A stretch of DNA of 64,000 bases from Rhodoferax sp. WC2427 (GTDB lineage Bacteria > Pseudomonadota > Gammaproteobacteria > Burkholderiales > Burkholderiaceae_C), in assembly GCF_040822085.1 (NCBI RefSeq), contig NZ_CP162006.1:248001-312000 (forward strand). Reading direction: 5' to 3'. Of the stretch, positions 60,960 through 64,000 are shown in pieces; the first letter of the stretch is position 1; each line of letters opens with the position of its first letter. The position numbers were made by a program, and so were the translations under genes. The notes beneath the pieces were generated by a model that had not been told where the DNA came from, ran no database searches, and worked only from the letters and a program-made list of their open reading frames with translations.

Positions 60960-61427
60960 TCACCCCAAATGCCCTAGCGGCAACACCCCGCTCCCTTTCA
61001 CCTCGCCCAGTGAAAAGCTGGTGTGCAAATCCTTCACATTCGGCAGGTTCATCAGCACCTGCCGGGCAAACTGGCTGAAGGTGTTCAGGTCGCGCGACAC
61101 CACCTGCAGCTCGAAGGTGCCGGTGCCGCTGATGTAGTGGCAAGACACCACCTCGGGGATGTTGCGGATGGCGTCTTCCAGGCCTTGCAGTGCGGGGCCG
61201 CTGTTTTGCACCGCGTCGATGCGCACAAAGGCCAGCACGTCCAGGCCGATCTTGTGCCGGTCGATCTCAGCGCGGTAGCCGCGGATGTAGCCAGCCTCTT
61301 CCAGCGCCCGCACGCGCCGCCAGCAGGGGGCGGCAGACAGGCCGACGCGCTGGGCCAGTTCGGCGTTGGTCAGGCGGGCGTTGGCCTGCAGGGCATCGAG
61401 TATCAAAAGGTCAAATTTATCGAGCAT
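60960..61427 (-). CDS. Lrp/AsnC-family transcriptional regulator
   Basis: 155 residues from ATG 61427 (MLDKFDLLILDALQANARLT). The HTH covers residues about 1-60 (ELAQRVGLSAAPCWRRVRAL) and the RAM ligand-binding domain the rest (VVSCHYISGTGTFELQVVSR). Such regulators sense amino acids. It is divergent from the indolepyruvate oxidoreductase gene, so control of aromatic or branched amino acid breakdown is a sensible guess. Confidence 0.93.
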   Translation of the reverse strand: MLDKFDLLILDALQANARLTNAELAQRVGLSAAPCWRRVRALEEAGYIRGYRAEIDRHKIGLDVLAFVRIDAVQNSGPALQGLEDAIRNIPEVVSCHYISGTGTFELQVVSRDLNTFSQFARQVLMNLPNVKDLHTSFSLGEVKGSGVLPLGHLG

Positions 61428-61553
61428 GGTGGTTTTTAAGCAAGGTTCTTTCGCATAGTAGGCGAATGCGGGCAAAGAACGCAAAGACTTTTCAGGGGTA
61501 CAGGCATACACTTTTCCGACAAAGCGCAGCCCACTGCGCAGGAGACAACAACG

Positions 61554-64000
61554 ATGAATGCACCTCTACCGGAAGCGCTGCGCAAAGCCCTTGAATCCGC
61601 GTCGCTGGACGACAAATACAGCCTGGACTACGGCCCGGCCTTCATGAGCGGGGTGCAGGCCCTGGTCAAGCTGCCCATGCTGCAGCGCCAGCGCGATGCG
61701 CGGCAGGGGCGCAACACGGCGGGCTTCATCAGCGGCTACCGGGGCTCGCCGCTGGGCACCTACGACCAGGCGCTGTGGAAGGCCGAAAAATACCTCAAGG
61801 CGCAGCACATCGTGTTCCAGCCGGGGGTGAACGAGGAGCTGGCCGCCACGGCGGTGTGGGGCACCCAGCAACTGGGCTTTTCGCCTCCGGGCACCAACAA
61901 GTTCGACGGCGTGTTTGGCATCTGGTACGGCAAGGGGCCGGGGGTGGACCGCTGCTCGGATGTGTTCAAACACGCCAACATGGCGGGCACCACCGAGTTT
62001 GGCGGCGTGATTGCGGTGGCGGGCGACGACCACATCAGCAAAAGCTCCACCGCCGCGCACCAGAGCGACCACATCTTCAAGGCCTGCGGGCTGCCGGTGT
62101 TCTTTCCGGCCAATGTGCAGGAGATTCTGGACCTGGGGCTGCACGCCTTTGCCATGAGCCGCTTCTCGGGCGTGTGGGCGGGCATGAAGACCATCCAGGA
62201 AATTGTGGAGTCCAGCGCCACGGTGATGGTGGACCCGGAGCGGGTCGTGGTCAAAATCCCCACCGACTTTGTGATGCCGCCCGGCGGCCTGCACATCCGC
62301 TGGCCCGACCACGCGCTGGAGCAAGAGGCGCGCCTCATGCACTACAAGTGGTATGCCGCGCTGGCCTACATCCGCGCGAACCGGCTGAACTACAACGCCA
62401 TCGAGGGCCCGAACGATAGGTTCGGCGTGATCGCCAGCGGCAAGGCCTACAACGACACCCGCCAGGCCCTGCTGGACCTGGGCCTGGATGACGCCACCTG
62501 CCGCCGCATCGGCCTGCGCCTGCATAAGGTGGGCGTGGTCTGGCCGCTGGAGGCGCAGCTCACCCGCGAATTTGCCACCGGCCTGCAAGAGATCCTGGTG
62601 GTGGAAGAAAAGCGCCAGGTCATCGAATACCAGCTCAAAGAAGAGCTGTACAACTGGCGCGCCGACGTGCGGCCCAATGTGCTGGGCAAGTTCAACGAGC
62701 CCGAGGGCGACCTCAGCGGCGGCGAATGGTCCATGGCCAACCCCACGGCCAACACCTTGCTGCGCGCCAACGCCGACCTGTCGCCCGCGCTGGTGGCCCG
62801 GGCCATCGCCCAGCGCCTGCACAAGCTGGGCATGCCCGAGGACGTGGCCGCCCGGATCGACGCGCACATCGCCCTGCTCGATGCCACCGACCGCGCCATG
62901 GTGCTGCTGGATGCCAGCCCGGCCCAGGCGCGCCCGCCGTGGTTTTGCAGCGGCTGCCCGCACAACACCAGCACCGTGGTGCCCGACGGTTCGCGCGCCA
63001 TGGGCGGCATTGGCTGCCATTTCATGGCCACCTGGATGGACCGCAGCACGGTGGGCTTTACCCAGATGGGCGGCGAGGGCGTGCCCTGGGTGGGCCAGCA
63101 GCCCTTTACCACCGACCAGCATATTTTTGCCAACCTGGGCGATGGAACCTATTTCCACAGCGGCCTGCTGGCCATCCGCCAGGCGATTGCGGCGGGGGTC
63201 AACATCACCTACAAGATTTTGTACAACGACGCAGTGGCCATGACCGGCGGCCAGCAGATCGGCGAACGCCCCGAAGGGCATTCGGTGGTGCAGATAGCCC
63301 AGTCGGTACGGGCGGAAGGTGCTATTAAAACCGTAGTGGTGACGGACGAGCCGGAAAAGTATGACGGTATCGCACTGGCCGACGGCGTGGAGGTCAAGCA
63401 CCGCGACCTGCTGGACGAGATCCAGCGCGAGTTCCGGCAGATCAAGGGCACCACCATCATCATCTACGACCAGACTTGCGCCACCGAAAAGCGCCGCCGC
63501 CGCAAGCGCGGCACCGCGGTGGACCCGGCCACCCGGGTGGTGATCAACCCGCTGGTCTGCGAGGGCTGCGGCGACTGCGGCGAGCAAAGCAACTGCCTGA
63601 GCGTGGAACCGCTGGAAACGCCTTTTGGCCGCAAGCGCCAGATCAACCAGTCCAGCTGCAACAAGGACATGTCCTGCGTCAAAGGCTTCTGCCCCAGCTT
63701 CGTCACCGTGCAGGGCGGGCAGCTGCGCAAGAAAAAGCCTGCACAGGCCCTGTCGCCTTTCACCGGCAGCCCGCTGCCCGAACCCACGCTGCCCCGCATC
63801 GACGGTGTCTGGGGCATTGTGGTGGCGGGTGTGGGCGGCACCGGGGTCATCACCCTGGGCCAGCTGCTGGGCGTGGCCGCGCACCTGGAGGGCCGGGGCA
63901 TCGTCACGCAAGACGCGGCAGGCCTGGCGCAAAAGGGCGGGGCCACCTGGAGCCACGTGCTGCTGGCCGACACGCAGGATGCCATCCGCACCACCCGGGT
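61554..64000 (+). CDS. Indolepyruvate ferredoxin oxidoreductase (IorA-IorB fusion), cut by right edge
   Basis: At least 815 residues, open to the window edge; the usual fused enzyme is about 1,150-1,200. ATG 61554 (MNAPLPEALRKALESASLDD) follows AGGAGACAAC. Order seen: PP/Pyr domains (GFISGYRGSPLGTYDQAL), TPP-binding region (GGIGCHFMATWMDR, FANLGDGTYFHSG), a ferredoxin-like 4Fe-4S region with C-EGC-GDC and C-VKGFC, and the start of the gamma-type domain (GVGGTGVITLGQLLG, DAAGLAQKGGATWSHVLL). It oxidatively decarboxylates arylpyruvates or branched 2-oxoacids to acyl-CoA. Confidence 0.95.
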   Translation, partial: MNAPLPEALRKALESASLDDKYSLDYGPAFMSGVQALVKLPMLQRQRDARQGRNTAGFISGYRGSPLGTYDQALWKAEKYLKAQHIVFQPGVNEELAATAVWGTQQLGFSPPGTNKFDGVFGIWYGKGPGVDRCSDVFKHANMAGTTEFGGVIAVAGDDHISKSSTAAHQSDHIFKACGLPVFFPANVQEILDLGLHAFAMSRFSGVWAGMKTIQEIVESSATVMVDPERVVVKIPTDFVMPPGGLHIRWPDHALEQEARLMHYKWYAALAYIRANRLNYNAIEGPNDRFGVIASGKAYNDTRQALLDLGLDDATCRRIGLRLHKVGVVWPLEAQLTREFATGLQEILVVEEKRQVIEYQLKEELYNWRADVRPNVLGKFNEPEGDLSGGEWSMANPTANTLLRANADLSPALVARAIAQRLHKLGMPEDVAARIDAHIALLDATDRAMVLLDASPAQARPPWFCSGCPHNTSTVVPDGSRAMGGIGCHFMATWMDRSTVGFTQMGGEGVPWVGQQPFTTDQHIFANLGDGTYFHSGLLAIRQAIAAGVNITYKILYNDAVAMTGGQQIGERPEGHSVVQIAQSVRAEGAIKTVVVTDEPEKYDGIALADGVEVKHRDLLDEIQREFRQIKGTTIIIYDQTCATEKRRRRKRGTAVDPATRVVINPLVCEGCGDCGEQSNCLSVEPLETPFGRKRQINQSSCNKDMSCVKGFCPSFVTVQGGQLRKKKPAQALSPFTGSPLPEPTLPRIDGVWGIVVAGVGGTGVITLGQLLGVAAHLEGRGIVTQDAAGLAQKGGATWSHVLLADTQDAIRTTR

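Noticed and set aside
61566..63956. 796-codon open frame on the minus strand
   Set aside because: It is antisense to the indolepyruvate oxidoreductase gene, which has clear TPP and Fe-S motifs; the frame is low-complexity Ala/Gly/His, typical of high-GC antisense.

Overview
The window looks like a piece of chromosome from a high-GC betaproteobacterium of the order Burkholderiales, most likely family Comamonadaceae (Rhodoferax/Acidovorax-like). This is inferred from the str-S10 ribosomal cluster with rpsJ directly behind tuf, the lineage-typical small families (DUF3567, DUF3108, PhaM, a small alanine/valine-rich lipoprotein), and a roughly 50-bp intergenic repeat built around AGCTGCTTGCGC and a TTAT...ATAAGCGC dyad. 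No plasmid, phage or intact insertion sequence is seen; the only toxin-like trace is a truncated VapC/PIN remnant. No tRNA, rRNA or CRISPR array was found.

Layout. 1-2.8 kb: the end of a hybrid sensor protein, an RpfG-like REC/HD-GYP regulator and a pseudo-REC/Hpt protein, overlapping head to tail. 2.8-3.55 kb: a gene-free imperfect inverted repeat of about 735 bp. 3.6-9.9 kb: CorA-type transporter, hemB, a structured RNA candidate, hemJ, VanZ-like protein, thin ferredoxin, alpha/beta hydrolase and a D,D-carboxypeptidase. 9.9-20.1 kb: rpsL-rpsG-fusA-tuf-rpsJ, then rplC-rplD-rplW-rplB-rpsS-rplV-rpsC-rplP-rpmC-rpsQ, with two strong promoters and a terminator. 20.1-28.3 kb: peroxiredoxin, LysR regulator, psd, purU, ChaN-like lipoprotein, DUF3567, DUF3108, FAA hydrolase, TonB-like lipoprotein, TerB-like protein. 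28.3-36.6 kb: DUF2235 hydrolase, a copper-handling cluster (DUF2946, YcnI, PCuAC), PhaM, FIST protein, CREST-type membrane protein and an MFS-PlsC fusion. 36.6-43.8 kb: PIN remnant, RIO kinase, zinc-ribbon membrane protein, MFS efflux pump, tgt-queA and an HD-GYP protein. 44-49.7 kb: recG, a second HD-GYP paralog, small lipoprotein, oxyR and a Dyp-type peroxidase. 49.7-56 kb: ubiA, TfoX-like protein, AraC regulator, GH13 glucosidase, an orphan sugar-binding protein and a methyltransferase. 56-64 kb: phoX and a divergent phosphoesterase sharing Pho-box-like sites, two BON-domain paralogs, an AsnC regulator and a divergent indolepyruvate ferredoxin oxidoreductase cut by the right edge.

How the parts work together. 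The ribosomal block is one growth-related transcription domain, restarted by a second promoter ahead of rplC. OxyR stands before a peroxidase (peroxide response). PhoX and its neighbour look like a phosphate-starvation pair. hemB and hemJ are two haem-pathway genes facing away from each other around the RNA candidate. Three HD-GYP proteins point to heavy cyclic-di-GMP signalling.

The points most worth a second look are the RNA element between hemB and hemJ with mutually exclusive anti-terminator/terminator pairing, the dispersed repeat family that has entered coding sequence (it appears to encode the YcnI signal peptide and the ChaN C-terminus), the large inverted repeat, and a recurrent -10-like box 5-7 nt before start codons that suggests leaderless transcripts.
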